The notes: a model not told the origin generated them from the letters alone. Numbered from the stretch's first letter, positions 48,910 to 59,490 are shown. The stretch: DNA of 64,000 nt from Pseudoips prasinana (GCA_951640165.1 OX621258.1:3185501-3249500); one strand, 5' to 3'. Program-made: numbers and translations.

Positions 48910-51720
48910 TCATCATCATCATATCAGCCGAAAGACGTCCACTGCTGGACAAAGGCCTCCCCCAAGGATCTCCACAATAGCCGGTCCTGCGCTGCCCGCA
49001 TCCAGCGGCTTCCCGCGACCCGCACAAGATCGTCGGTCCACCGTGTAGGAGGCCTGCCCACGCTGCGTCTTCCGGGTCGTGGTCGCCACTCGAGAACCTT
49101 TCTGCCCCATCGGCCGTCAGTTCTACGAGATATGTGCCCCGCCCACTGCCACTTCAGTTTGGCAATTCTTTGGGCTATGTCGGCTACTTTAGTTCGCCTG
49201 CGGATCTCAGCATTTCTTATTCGATCTCGCAGGGAAACTCCAAGCATAGCCCTTTCCATTGCTCTTTGTGTGACCTTGAGCCGCCTGATAAGGCCCATAG
49301 TGAGCGACCACGTCTCTGCTCCATAAGTCATCACTGGCAACACACACTGGTCGAAGACTTTCGACTTGAGACACTGCGGTATTTGGGACGAGAAGATATA
49401 ACGTAGCTTCCCGAACGCTGCCCAGCCGAGTTGGATTCTACGATTGACCTCCTTCTCGAAGTTGGACCTACCTAGTTGGATGGTATGTCCTAGGTAAATA
49501 TAGTTCTCAACAACTTCGAGTGCAGAGTCTCCAACCTTAACTAGAGTGGGTGCAACATGGATGTTCGACATGATTTTCGTCTTATCCATGTTCATTTTCA
49601 GACCCACTTGTTGAGAGACTCTACTGAGGCCATCGAGCATTGTACCGAGGTCGTCAAGGGTCTCAGCCATGACTACTATGTCGTCGGCAAATCTAAGGTG
49701 GGTGATGTACTCGCCATTGACATTGATGCCAAAGCCTTCCCAGTCCAGAAGCTTGAAAACATCTTCCAATGCAGCGGTGAACAGTTTCGGAGATATGACG
49801 TCTCCCTGTCTCACGCCTCGCTGCAATTGGATAGGTTTCGAGTTCTGGTCCTGAAGTCGGATTGACATGGTGGCGTTTTCGTACAAACACTTTAACACCT
49901 GGACATACCGATAGTCAATTTGGCACCTTTGAAGAGACCTCAGCACGGCCCATGTTTCGATAGAATCAAAGGCTTTCTCATAGTCCACAAACGCTAAGCA
50001 TAATGGCTGGTTATACTCCTCTGTCTTCTGTATAACTTGCCGCAGCGTATGTATGTGGTCTATGGTACTGTAGCCTTTTCGGAATCCGGCTTGTTCGGGA
50101 GGCTGGAAGTCGTCAAACCTTCGTGCGAGACGATTCGTAATGACTCTCGAAAACAACTTGTAAACATGGCTCAGCAGTGAGATGGGTCTGTAATTCTTCA
50201 ATAGGGTTTTATCGCCCTTTTTGAAGAAAAGCACCACCACACTCCTGTGCCATGCTTTTGGCGTTTGACCTTCGAGTATGACGGAGTTGAATAACTTCTG
50301 AAGGGCCCGTAGGATCGGTGTACCACCCGCCTTCAGAAGCTCAGCTGTAACTCCATCATCACCCGGCGCCTTGTTGTTTTTTAGTTGTTTGAGAGCCATT
50401 CTAATCTCGTACAGGCTGACGTCCGGGATATCTTGGGTGTAGTGTCGGGTTAGTCTTGCTCTTGGATCGGCATGACTATTGACAGGTAGTCGCGTTGTCG
50501 TGTATAACTGTCCGTAGAACTTCTCGATCTCACCTAGCAACTCTGGTTTTGACGTGACGATTCCACCATCCTCAGTCTTCAGCTTCGTCAGTTGGCTTTG
50601 CCCAATAGACAAATCTCTTGCGAACACTTTAGAGCCTCTATTCCGCTCGATGGCCTCTTTAATACTAATAGTATTAAATTGGCGTGTGTCGCGAGTCAGA
50701 GACTTTGAGATTTGTCTGTTGAGCTGCCTGTATCTGGCAGCATCACATGAGGATGTTAGAATCATTTTCCGCCTTTCTTCCATAAGCTGTAGGGTATGGT
50801 CGGAGATCTTTTTGGTTCCATTTGTACGGCGGGTTTTGTAGAAGTTAGACCCGGCCGTATGGACAGCTTCCACGAACCTGTCGTGGTATGTATCCACTTC
50901 TTCACAGTCTGCTAGGCATTCGAATCGGTTCTGAAGTTCGAGTTGAAAGGGTTCGGGGTTTTGGAGGTGGAACGGTATGGGACGGAGCGTAGACTTCATC
51001 AGTCGGGACCTCTCGAGTTTGACATTTAGGTTCAATGAGCCTCTGACCAGTCTGTGATCGCTCCCGGTCTTAACCGCATTGATCACAGAGACATCATTGA
51101 ATACTTGTCTCCTCGTCGACAGGATGAAGTCTATCTCGTTTCTAGTTTTCCCATCGGGGCTCACCCAGGTCCATTTACGATGTGCCGGCTTCCTGAAGAA
51201 GGAATTCATCATAAAGAGACCCTCCTTCTCCATGAAGTCAGCCAACATCTGGCCTCGGGGGTTCCGATCCCCGGTTCCAAATTGCCCCACTTTCAGCTCA
51301 TCACCGATTCGTTTGCCCAGCTTCGCGTTGAAGTCCCCCATGACCACGGTGAAATAAGAGTTCGAGGTATGTATGGCTCTGGAAATGTCCTCATACATGA
51401 CCTCGACTGCATCATCGGAGTATGTCGAAGTAGGTGCGTATACCTGTATAACCTTCAGCGAATACCGCCTGGTGATTCTGAGTATAAGGTACGCAACCCT
51501 CGTCGACACACTCTCGATTTTCACTACGTTGTTCACGAGGGACTTGTGGACTATGAACCCGACACCACCTTGGGATAGTTGGTCACCCTCCCGGTAATAG
51601 AGCAGGTTTCCGGATTTCAGTATTATCGAGTCCTCCCCCTCTCTTCGGACTTCAGATAATCCTACAATATCCCAATGTAACCTGCTCAGTTCTTCCTCCA
51701 GTTCGGTTATCGTCTCGTCG
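48910..51720 (-). mobile_element. RTE copy 2, 5'-truncated, with 14-bp target duplication
   Basis: 2.81 kb, flanked by the perfect 14-bp repeat TATTTGTTGTTATA (48896-48909 and 51721-51734). The left end is the CAT-repeat tail. The truncation point lies in the N-terminal endonuclease codons (DETITELEEEL). The single long frame is unbroken, which marks it as the youngest RTE insertion here. Confidence 0.96.
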
Positions 51721-51785
51721 TATTTGTTGTTATAGCGGCAACAGAAATACATCATCTGTGAAAATTTCAACTGTCTAACTATCAC
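48924..51785 (-). CDS. RTE copy 2 ORF: truncated endonuclease plus full reverse transcriptase
   Basis: 953 codons. The first ~22 residues (MIVRQLKFSQMMYFCCRYNN) are read from the flanking REP-1 and target duplication, not from RTE. RTE sequence begins at about residue 23. The endonuclease keeps SEVRREGED, GDFNAKLGKRIGDELK (Gly150-Asn153) and SDHRLV, but has lost the first catalytic box (YNTRTL), so it should not cut DNA. The reverse transcriptase is complete: NYRPISLLSHVYKL, FVDYEKAFDS (Asp601), RGVRQGDVISP, FADDIVVM (699-702) and the GRPPTRWTDDLVR region. No promoter is expected. It is a nearly perfect but probably immobile copy, useful as reference for the frameshift in copy 1. Confidence 0.95.
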   Translation of the reverse strand: MIVRQLKFSQMMYFCCRYNNKYDETITELEEELSRLHWDIVGLSEVRREGEDSIILKSGNLLYYREGDQLSQGGVGFIVHKSLVNNVVKIESVSTRVAYLILRITRRYSLKVIQVYAPTSTYSDDAVEVMYEDISRAIHTSNSYFTVVMGDFNAKLGKRIGDELKVGQFGTGDRNPRGQMLADFMEKEGLFMMNSFFRKPAHRKWTWVSPDGKTRNEIDFILSTRRQVFNDVSVINAVKTGSDHRLVRGSLNLNVKLERSRLMKSTLRPIPFHLQNPEPFQLELQNRFECLADCEEVDTYHDRFVEAVHTAGSNFYKTRRTNGTKKISDHTLQLMEERRKMILTSSCDAARYRQLNRQISKSLTRDTRQFNTISIKEAIERNRGSKVFARDLSIGQSQLTKLKTEDGGIVTSKPELLGEIEKFYGQLYTTTRLPVNSHADPRARLTRHYTQDIPDVSLYEIRMALKQLKNNKAPGDDGVTAELLKAGGTPILRALQKLFNSVILEGQTPKAWHRSVVVLFFKKGDKTLLKNYRPISLLSHVYKLFSRVITNRLARRFDDFQPPEQAGFRKGYSTIDHIHTLRQVIQKTEEYNQPLCLAFVDYEKAFDSIETWAVLRSLQRCQIDYRYVQVLKCLYENATMSIRLQDQNSKPIQLQRGVRQGDVISPKLFTAALEDVFKLLDWEGFGINVNGEYITHLRFADDIVVMAETLDDLGTMLDGLSRVSQQVGLKMNMDKTKIMSNIHVAPTLVKVGDSALEVVENYIYLGHTIQLGRSNFEKEVNRRIQLGWAAFGKLRYIFSSQIPQCLKSKVFDQCVLPVMTYGAETWSLTMGLIRRLKVTQRAMERAMLGVSLRDRIRNAEIRRRTKVADIAQRIAKLKWQWAGHISRRTDGRWGRKVLEWRPRPGRRSVGRPPTRWTDDLVRVAGSRWMRAAQDRLLWRSLGEAFVQQWTSFG

Positions 51786-51880
51786 GGATCATAAGAGAGC
51801 CTGGTGGCAGATGGACAGACAGACCACGAAGTCTTAGTAGTAATAGGGTCCCGTTTTACCCTTTGGGTACGGAATCCTAA

Positions 51881-51962
51881 AAAACAAATGAAAAAGACAT
51901 CCTTTGTAGTTATAAATGTGGAAAATTCGAAATAGTCCAAAGTTATCCTTATTTGTGCTGCC
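51881..51962. other. Short gap
   Basis: No recognised feature. Confidence 0.4.
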
Positions 51963-52198
51963 TTGCTGAGTGGCGACGGCATAGAATATCATCACCCCAT
52001 CTCATCATCATCATCATCTTGAGCCACCAATGTGCTAGTGGGTATGGTTTCTGCACTTAGTCCCGATGTGGACCATTGTATTCTCATCCCGTGGGGGGCG
52101 TAGTCGCCCGAGGGAATACGTACCAGAGAACAGGGTTACAAACATCCAAACATCCATACTCACAAATTTTTTCATCTATAATGTTAAGTAGGATTTAC
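51963..52198 (+). mobile_element. RTE 5' fragment split by a LINE tail, then a Helitron end
   Basis: GGCGACGGCATAGAATATCA and CACCCCATCTCATC (to 52008) continue at 52084 with TCATCCCGTGGGGGGCGTAG. Between them is about 75 bp with TTGAGCCACCAATGTGCTAG, the tail of a different RTE-like element, flanked by CTCATC. 52135-52198 is a Hel-3 5' end (CATACTCACAAATTTTTTCA). Confidence 0.65.
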
Positions 52199-52625
52199 AA
52201 CAGGCCTGTTAAGTGGCACTTTGATCAGATTCTAAGTTCTTTTTCAATGTGTAGGGCAGAACAACATATTCACATACTTTCTCTTCTATATAGTATAATA
52301 CAATATAATATGTAGGGACAATGTTACACAGATCATCCTAACCTCAAACGAAGCAAAGCTTGTACTATGGGTACCAGGCGACGATATACATACTTATATA
52401 GATAGATAACTACTTATATACATATAAAACATCCATGACTCAGAAACAAATATTCGTGCACATCACACAAATATTTGCACTTACCGGGATTCGAACCCAG
52501 GACCACCAGATTCGTAGGCAGGAGCACTACCAACTAGGCTACGGTGACCGTCACCATACTAACAATAGGCCTGTTAAGTGGCACTTTGATCAGATTCCAA
52601 GTTCTTATTCAATGTGTAGAGCAGA
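52199..52625. repeat. 65-bp direct repeat flanking SINE-A
   Basis: AGGCCTGTTAAGTGGCACTT with TTTGATCAGATTC and CAATGTGTAG occurs at 52199-52262 and again at 52558-52625. SINE-A (52300-52555) lies between. Confidence 0.8.
52300..52555 (-). mobile_element. SINE-A, complete
   Basis: Head with TAGCCTAGTTGG and GGTTCGAATCC on the minus strand at about 52485-52555; body and TATAATATG-rich 3' end present. Confidence 0.9.
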
Positions 52626-53149
52626 ACAGAGTCTGCTGGGGACAGCTTATTACAGCAGAAAATATCGTCCCCGTAGTTGGAAAACTAAATAAGTCCGATT
52701 TTGGCGATTTTGACTTTTTCCTATTTTCAAAACACCTATATCATGCCGCATATTTGAGCCTTACAGGCATTATCATATCTTATTCCGTTCCAAAGATATA
52801 GCCATTTTTGTCAGACAGGTCATGACAGATGGAATAATAAATATCTTCATACAAACACATTTTTTTTAAAGGAAAAATAAATAACTCAGTAAATAAATCA
52901 ATAACTGTGGTCAATGACAAGATGAATGTCGAATAAGTTAAATAACTTGAGTTGTTGAATTTTTCCTCAACTTAAAAATTCTTTTACAAAACTAACTTAG
53001 TTCTAGGAAAACTAAATAACTCTATTTATTTAATTCTGCTATTCAGAATTCTGATAAAAGTATCTAATTTATAAATAGTTGATGTTATACATTTCTTCTA
53101 CAACAAGATAAAGATTAATTATAAGATGCTAGGCAAATAAAATTAAATA

Positions 53150-53533
53150 AATTAAGCTGTCATCAGAGGAAATCAGAGGGTCAAGTCCCATTTCCGGTAT
53201 CAAACCAATGCCACATTTAATAGATGAAGAACCTTTTTCTGATTCTGGATCTACATGGATTCCGGACACAGAAGAAGAACATAAAAACGAAACTTAGTTC
53301 AATATTTCATTGGATAAGAAGAAAAAAAGAGTAAAGAGATTTGATTTGAATAAACCCCATTTTGTCGAGAGATTCTGAAGATGAAACAAGTAATATTATA
53401 ACAACTCGAGCTATTATTGAAACCCTTATTGAACAAGTCTCACCGGGTTACCCTGAAAAAGAATCATGGAACACAATATTTCGCTGAGACAACAGATTCA
53501 GAAATAGAAACAGAAAATAAGGAAATAGAAACC
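53150..53533 (+). pseudogene. Broken acidic coding stretch inside TIR-3
   Basis: The plus strand reads MPHLIDEEPFSDSGSTWIPD and TEEEHKNET, then a stop; further pieces follow in other frames (LDKKKKRVKRFDLNKP). It might be the remains of the element's own ORF or of a captured host exon. The function is not recognised. Confidence 0.3.
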
Positions 53534-56003
53534 GGGGTGCTAAAAACCCCCGGCAGACGCCGTTTTACCAAAACCGACATCCTCTGGCCCAGGCAACATA
53601 TAACACTCGCATACTGCGGACCAACGAGAAGATCATCGAACTGTAGGAAGAACTGAGCAGGTTACATTGGGATATCATAAAATTGTCTCAAGTCCGAAGA
53701 GAGGAGGAGGACACGATAATCCTCAAATCCGGGAACCTGCTCTATTTCCGGAACCAACGGCGACCAACTTTCCCAATGTGGTGTCACCTTGGGACAAACA
53801 CTTGGGACAACGTAGTCAAAATCGAGAGTGTGTCGATTAGGGTGGCATAACTTATTCTCAGAATTACCAAGCGGTATTCGTTGAAGGTAATACAGGTATG
53901 TGCGCCGACTTCGACGAACTCCGACGATGAGGTTGAGGATATATCAAGAGCCATACATAGCTCTAAAAACGTTTTCACTGTGGTCATTTGTGGACTTTGA
54001 CGCGAAGCTGGGCAAACGATTCGGTAATCGGCTGAGAGTGGGGCAATTTGGAACTGGAGGCCGGAACCCCCGGGGCCAAATGTTGGCCGACTTCATGGAG
54101 ATGGAAGAACTCTTGATGATGAATTCCTTATACAGAAAGTCGGATCACCGCAAATGGACCTGGGTGATCCCCATTGGTAAAACCAAAAATGAGATAGACT
54201 TTATCTTGTCGTTGAGACGACAGATGTTCAATGCGGATAAAACCGGCAGCGATCACAGACTAGTGAGAGGCTCATTGAACCTTAATGTCAAGTTGCAGAG
54301 GTCCACTGATAAAGTCTACGCTCCGATCTTTACCTATGCACGTCCAAAACCCCGAACCATTTCAGCTGTAATTGCAAAACCGTTTCGAATGCCTAGCACT
54401 AGGTAATCTAATCTTATAGGTACTTTACAAACATATAATAGACGGACACAAATTACATCCAGGCTCAGAACAACTATTTATGGGTCACACAAATAGCTGT
54501 CCGGCGCGGGATTCAAACCCGCGACACGAAGCGGCGAGGCGACTGTCTCAGCCACCACGCCACACATGCAGTCAAGTGGACTCATACTACGACAAGCTTG
54601 AAGAAGCTGTCCATACGGCTGGGTCTAAAGTCTTCAAGGCCCGCCGTACAAACAGAACTAAAAAGATCTCTGACTTTACCCTGCAACTTATGGAAGAAAG
54701 ACGGATAATGGTTCTGAACCCCTTAGATGATGCTACCAGATACCGGCGGCTCAACAGACAGATCTCAAAGTCTTTGACTCGCCACACGCGTTAATTTAAT
54801 ACAATTAGTATTAAAGAGACCATCGAGCGGAACAAAGGCTCTAAAGTGTCTCGGATCCCAGAGCACGACTAATCCGTCATTACACCGAAGACATCCTGGA
54901 AGTCAGCCTTTACGAGATTAGAATGGCTCTCAGACAACTTAAGAACAATAAGGCGCTTGGTGAGGATGTAGTTACAGCAGGGCTTCTGAAGGCGGGTGGT
55001 ACACCAATCCTACGGGCCCATCAGAACTTATTTAACTCCGTCGTACTAGATGGTCAAACTAACAACAACTCCACAAGTATGGCACAGAAGTGTGGTGGTG
55101 CTCTTCTTCAAAATGGGCGACAAAACCCTATTGAAGAATTATAGACCGACACTGCTGAGCCATGTTTACAAGTTGCTTTCGAGGATCATTACGAATCGTC
55201 TCGCACGCAGGTTTGATGACTTCCAGCCTCCCGAACAAACTGGTTTCTGAAAAGGTTTTAGCACCATAGACCATGTAGTCTATGGTGGGGCATATGCTGG
55301 GACAAGTTGTGTAGAAGACCGAAAAGTATAACAAGCCACTGTGTTTAGCGTTCGTGGACTATGAGAAAGCCTTTGATTCTATCGAAACCTGGGCCGTGCT
55401 CAGGTCTCTCCAAAGGTGCCAAATCGACTACCGGTATATCGAGGTGTTAAAGTGTTTGTATGAAAACGCCACTATGTCAGTGCGACACGGCTGGGCAGCG
55501 TTCGGGACGCTACGTAACATTTTTTCTTCCAAAATACCGCAGTTTCTCATGTCGAAAGTCTTCGACCAGTGTGTGTTGCCAGTGATGACTTACGAAACAG
55601 AGGTGAACAGAGGTGAACAAAACAGAGACGTGGTCGCTCACTATGTGCCTTATTAGAAGGCTCAAGGTCACCCCAAGAGCAATGGAGAGGGCTATGCTCG
55701 GAGTTTTCCTGCGGGATCGAATAAGAAGTTACAAAATCCGCAGGCGAACCAAAGTCACCGACATAGCCCGAAGAATTGCAAAACTGAAGTGGCAGTGGGC
55801 GGGGCACATAGTTTGTAGACCCGACGACCGTTGGGGCAAAAAGGTTCTCAAGAGGCGACCACGAACTGGAAGAGGAGAGAGCGTGGGTAGGCCCCCTACA
55901 AGATGGGCCGATGATCTTGTGCGGGTCGCTGGAAGGCGCTGGGTGCGAATAGCGCAAGACCGGCAATTGTGGAGTTCGGCTGATATGATGATGATGATGT
56001 TTA
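53534..56003 (+). mobile_element. RTE copy 3, decayed, inside TIR-3
   Basis: Plus-strand RTE, truncated at the 5' end near the leader (TACCAAAACCGACATCC). It ends in an ATG repeat. About 480 bp that include the catalytic FADD box are deleted at 55494 (NATMSVR joins HGWAAFGTLRN). Further deletions lie at 54848 and near the 3' end, and many stops occur. A SINE-D is inserted at about 54400-54575. Confidence 0.88.
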
Positions 56004-56011
56004 TTGTTTAA
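53999..56011 (+). pseudogene. RTE copy 3 coding remnants
   Basis: Pieces in several frames: DAKLGKRFGNRLRVGQFGTG (endonuclease), RKWTWVIPIGKTKNEIDFIL, SDHRLVRGSLN, then after SINE-D VHTAGSKVFKARRTNRTKKI, MALRQLKNNKALGEDVVTAG, VDYEKAFDSIETWAVLRSLQ (motif A) and QRCQIDYRYIEVLKCLYENA, then the C-terminal TKVTDIARRIAKLKWQWAGH. The catalytic core of the reverse transcriptase is missing. Confidence 0.85.
54400..54575 (-). mobile_element. SINE-D inside RTE copy 3
   Basis: Minus-strand head with A box TGGCGTGGTGGCTGAG and B box GGTTTGAATCC; body with GGACACAAATTACATCC and TGTCCGGCGCGGGATTC (plus reading). Confidence 0.85.
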
Positions 56012-56563
56012 GTTTGTGGCATGATAAGTATCTGATAACAATACACCTTTTTGTAAACTTTTCTATTTATTCCTTAATATATCTTTATTAATTAACTAAT
56101 ACAGCGTTTATTTCATATGAGACCAACAAAAGTCAAAAAATATCAAAGTAATAATAACATACAAAGCCACTAAATTTTACATTTGAAAATATTTCGAGTA
56201 TGATAAATTCAATAACTGCACTTATTCCACCAAATTTTACTCTACCAAATGTATTTACCTTGTAGGAAAACTAAATAAATAGCTGAAATAAGTAGCTAAA
56301 TGCAGTTACGTTATAAAAACAGTTGTGGCAAAATTAAACAACTTGATTTTTTATTTGTTATTTAGTTATAGTTAAATATAGAGTTCAGTTTGTTAAAGCA
56401 TAATGTGAAAGGTTATCAGGTCCACAAAATATAAAATTGCCGACATCAAAATTGTCTCACATTTTCTTACAAATGTACATTAACTAAAAAAAAAACACTA
56501 AATCGCGTTTATCTCAGAACTACAAAATCAGAGTTATTTAGTTTTCCAACTACGGGGACGATA

Positions 56564-56900
56564 TGCTCAGTAGCCGCCCGAAGAAAGATGGCGGATCTCC
56601 TTACAACCTGCTAATGAAAATGTTTTCTTGCTGGTTAAAAAAACCAGAGTGCTTTAGGCCACGCGACTGAAAACTTTTTTTTTGCACATTCAAGTTACAT
56701 TAATGGTTCTTAACATATTAAACGCCAAACGGCTAACGCAGTTTGTAGGCGACTCGCTCTTATTCATCTGATATCTAACTTAAATGCTTATAATATATAA
56801 GTATATATTTACAATGATTAAACTACCCTATAAGCTACTTATTTACTACATTTCTGCCCTTATGAGAAAAACATAAATAATAAAGTGCAGCTAAAAACTT
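56564..56900. other. Unassigned gap
   Basis: Starts with GCCCGAAGAAAGATGGCGG and a short T-run; AT-rich later. No gene. Confidence 0.4.
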
Positions 56901-57020
56901 AATTAAAAGAATTGTTAGGGTATGGAATTAACAAGTAGTATGAGTTCAAAACAATATATGGATATAATGTTTTGAACTTATACTACTTGTTAATTCCATA
57001 CCCTAACAATTCTTTTAATT
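56901..57020. repeat. 120-bp palindrome
   Basis: 53-bp arms (56901-56953 and 56968-57020) with one mismatch and a 14-bp spacer (ATATATGGATATAA). The arms read AATTAAAAGAATTGTTAGGG and GGAATTAACAAGTAGTATGA. There is no other copy in the window. Either a small fold-back MITE or a recent inverted duplication. Confidence 0.9.
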
Positions 57021-57223
57021 TGTATGATATTTGCTGAAAAGCTTTGGTATTATATACTGTCGTGTTCTTTCCCCATAATAATCATTTACCCTTACTTCAG
57101 TTAGTTATTTCACTATATTTCTTACACTTTATTTATATATTCTACATTCTCTAAACATATAATATTACATTTAGCTATATATTATTTAGTTATAAAATAA
57201 TTTTACATTTTGCTATACAAAAC
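57021..57223. other. AT-rich gap
   Basis: No recognised feature. Confidence 0.4.
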
Positions 57224-57446
57224 TTAACTGGCTATCATATCAGCCGATAGACATCCACTGCTGGACAAAGGCCTCCCTCAAGGATCTCCACAATAACCGG
57301 TCCTGCGCTGCCCGCATCCAGCGGCTTCCCGCGACCCGCACAAGATGCTCGGACCACCTTGTAGGGGGCCTGCCCACGCTGTCTTCCGGTTCGTGGTCGC
57401 CACTCGAGAACCTTTCTGCCCCAACGGCCGTCGGTTAACTGGCTAT
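57224..57446 (-). mobile_element. RTE tail with 12-bp target duplication
   Basis: 199-bp RTE 3' end (57236-57434) flanked by TTAACTGGCTAT at 57224-57235 and 57435-57446. Confidence 0.93.
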
Positions 57447-57449
57447 GAA

Positions 57450-57645
57450 AGAAAGAAAATATGTACTCCCACCCTTGCCCCTTCAGTAATATACGAAACG
57501 TAATTCTCTTTCTTTCAATCTTTCTTTCACTAACTTATATATATCTTCCTCACAACTTCCCTTCACCTCACCCTATTACACATTGTATTCCGTAACGCTC
57601 TCGTAACGGACTCACCAGTTTACTCCTCAAGTCAAGCATAGGTAT
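57450..57645 (+). repeat. REP-4 copy 2
   Basis: ACGAAACGTAATTCTC, CACTAACTTATATATATC, CGTAACGCTCTCGTAACGGA and CAGTTTACTCC match 22140-22352. A MITE-1 copy follows soon after, as at the first copy. Confidence 0.6.
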
Positions 57646-57685
57646 GGAACTTTTCCTTTAAGACATTTTCACATATTATTATGTA

Positions 57686-57820
57686 CAGACGCCAGCACAT
57701 CAAGCTACCCAATTCTTTCAAATTTCCCCAATTGAAAGTGGACATTATGCTTATGTGATAAAGTTGAAAATCTATAAAAGAAATTTGACAGATTGGGGTA
57801 GCTGGTTGTGCTGGCGTCTG
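57686..57820. mobile_element. MITE-1 copy 3
   Basis: 135 bp, ends CAGACGCCAGCACATC and GGTTGTGCTGGCGTCTG; TA outside both ends. Confidence 0.88.
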
Positions 57821-58109
57821 TACATTGCTTTTACTTACCGTAATCCAATGTTTGCCCCAACCTAAAATGTGATCCTGGACCTCATTTTCAGCGGTTGATC
57901 ATCCTTCCAACAACTGAGGATGCTGTCAAATTGTCACATTTCTGATCTGCGTTCAAATTTAAACAATCTTGCTCCCACGACGAGGCCTACGACGCAAATC
58001 ATAACAATAGCAATATTACGCGCAATAGTTCGGAAGGAAACTTTATTTACCAAATTATTTTGACGACAACCAATATACATTGAACTCTATGTACTCGATT
58101 GGTGAGAGC
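57821..58109. other. Unassigned gap
   Basis: No recognised feature. Confidence 0.4.
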
Positions 58110-58205
58110 TGAACGTATGGCGCAGCGGCTAAGACAGTCGCCTCCCCGCTTGTCATGTCATGTCGCGGATTCGAGTTCCGGCTGGACAACTATTTGTGCG
58201 GTGGT
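58110..58205 (+). mobile_element. SINE-D head
   Basis: TATGGCGCAGCGGCTAAGAC (A-box region), GGATTCGAGTTCC (decayed B box) and GGACAACTATTTGTGCGG. The body is lost after this. Confidence 0.75.
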
Positions 58206-58510
58206 GGCAACTTGCATACTGCCATACAATTTGTACTTCAATATCTATATGTACCTAGAAATAATTATGTATACTAAACTAACTATAGAGCGTCATAGGT
58301 ATGCACAACGACATCTATTGAATATGGAGTTAAACTATCAACACGTTAAATAACTAAATCATTACTATTATAAATTAAATTTTATTTATAATTTTTTTAA
58401 TACAATCCGTGCATCTTAATATCTGTATGTATCTAGAAATAAATAAGAATACTTTACTACAAAGACGTTATATGTACAACGACATCTATCGAGTTTCAAC
58501 ATCATCACGT
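58206..58510 (+). repeat. Tandem pair of REP-2-like fragments
   Basis: TATATGTACCTAGAAATAA ... GCACAACGACATCTATTGA at 58245-58325 and TGTATGTATCTAGAAATAA ... TACAACGACATCTATCGA at 58425-58495 are related direct repeats. The first words resemble the REP-2 interior. Confidence 0.55.
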
Positions 58511-58828
58511 GTTATTTATCATCTTCAACACTTTAAAATCTAATATCTCTTAATAGAGTGAACCGATTGGGATGAAACAAAAACTAAGTAATACTTCAAG
58601 TCGTGTACCATTTTTACTTATAAAAGTTATCAACTTAATGGGTTTCGTACTTTTTAAGTGATACGTGCACGTACAAAAATTCCAAAAATGCTCAAAACGG
58701 TCTGTGTTGGTTATTTTTTAATACGCTGGCTATTTTATTTTAAATTATTTTCAATGCAAAAAAATGAATTTTCTCCTGATTTATTATTATATTTCCTATT
58801 CTTGTTGGCATCTACTTAAAATTTAGTG
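58511..58828. other. Unassigned gap
   Basis: No recognised feature. Confidence 0.4.
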
Positions 58829-58830
58829 TA

Positions 58831-58965
58831 CAGGCGCCAGCACATCAAGCTACCCCAATCTGTCAAATTTCCCCAATTGAAAGTGAACATTATGCTTAAG
58901 CGAAAAAAATCAAAATCCATAAAAGAAATCTGACAGATTGGGGTAGCTGGATGTGCTGGAGTCTG
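58831..58965. mobile_element. MITE-1 copy 4
   Basis: 135 bp, ends CAGGCGCCAGCACATC and GATGTGCTGGAGTCTG; TA outside both ends. Confidence 0.88.
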
Positions 58966-59229
58966 TAAAATGTAGCTGTCATTAATATTTTTTGCTGGTT
59001 TTTAACTCTGTTTAGTTTCTTATTGTATTAATTTTCCACGCTAAAAATATTTTTGTCGAGGTTCTGAGGGCCATTTTATATTGGACGCAGTATTACGTCC
59101 TAACATTCCAATGTAGTATCAAGGCGGCGTCATCGGAAGTTCGACAATACACCAATACGTCTGGGATGGACGTGAGAAGGATTCTGTTCATGTACCTTTG
59201 AGTCATGGCTCCGTTTGGGTGGAAAATAG
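58966..59229. other. Unassigned gap
   Basis: No recognised feature. Confidence 0.4.
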
Positions 59230-59490
59230 AGCTATTGACAAGGTACAGTGCTAAGGTGTATAATAACGTCTTCCTGGTCGAATTCAGGAGAAGGTGGCCA
59301 GCCTCCATGGAGACTAGCCATCTGCACTGGACGTAATATGGATGTGAGAACGATTCTGTCATGGGTCCGTTTGGGTGGAAAATAGAGCAATTGACAAGAT
59401 AGAGTACTAAAGAGAATAATAATGGCCTCCTGATCGAATTTTGGCCACGGCGGCCAGTCTCAATGCAGACTAGCCATCTGCATGGGACAT
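59230..59490 (-). mobile_element. Two SINE-E 3' ends in tandem
   Basis: GACAAGGTACAGTGCTAAGG ... GAGACTAGCCATCTGCACTG (59230-59330) and GACAAGATAGAGTACTAAAG ... GCAGACTAGCCATCTGCATG (59390-59490). The segment before each (GGGTGGAAAATAGAGC) is also repeated, so this is a local duplication. Confidence 0.6.

Larger units (their letters stand above)
47998..51880 (-). mobile_element. REP-1 split by Helitron array and RTE
   Basis: REP-1 in reverse. 47998-48054 (CGGCCAAGTGCAAGTCGGAC, GGGTTCTGTACCA), then the Hel-2 array, then 48822-48909 (TTGTTGTATGGGAGCCCTC), then RTE, then 51721-51880 (GCGGCAACAGAAATACATCA, TTTGGGTACGGAATCC). Removing both insertions restores the order seen at 15255-15531. Confidence 0.88.
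52664..56563. mobile_element. TIR-3, 3.9-kb element with ~31-bp terminal inverted repeats
   Basis: Left end ATATCGTCCCCGTAGTTGGA... and right end its reverse complement (...ACGGGGACGATAT), 31 bp without mismatch if ATAT is counted. The words AAACTAAATAA and AAATAACT recur many times near both ends. The interior holds a short broken coding stretch (EEPFSDSGSTWIPDTEEEH) and RTE copy 3. No transposase is recognised. The superfamily is unknown. Confidence 0.72.
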
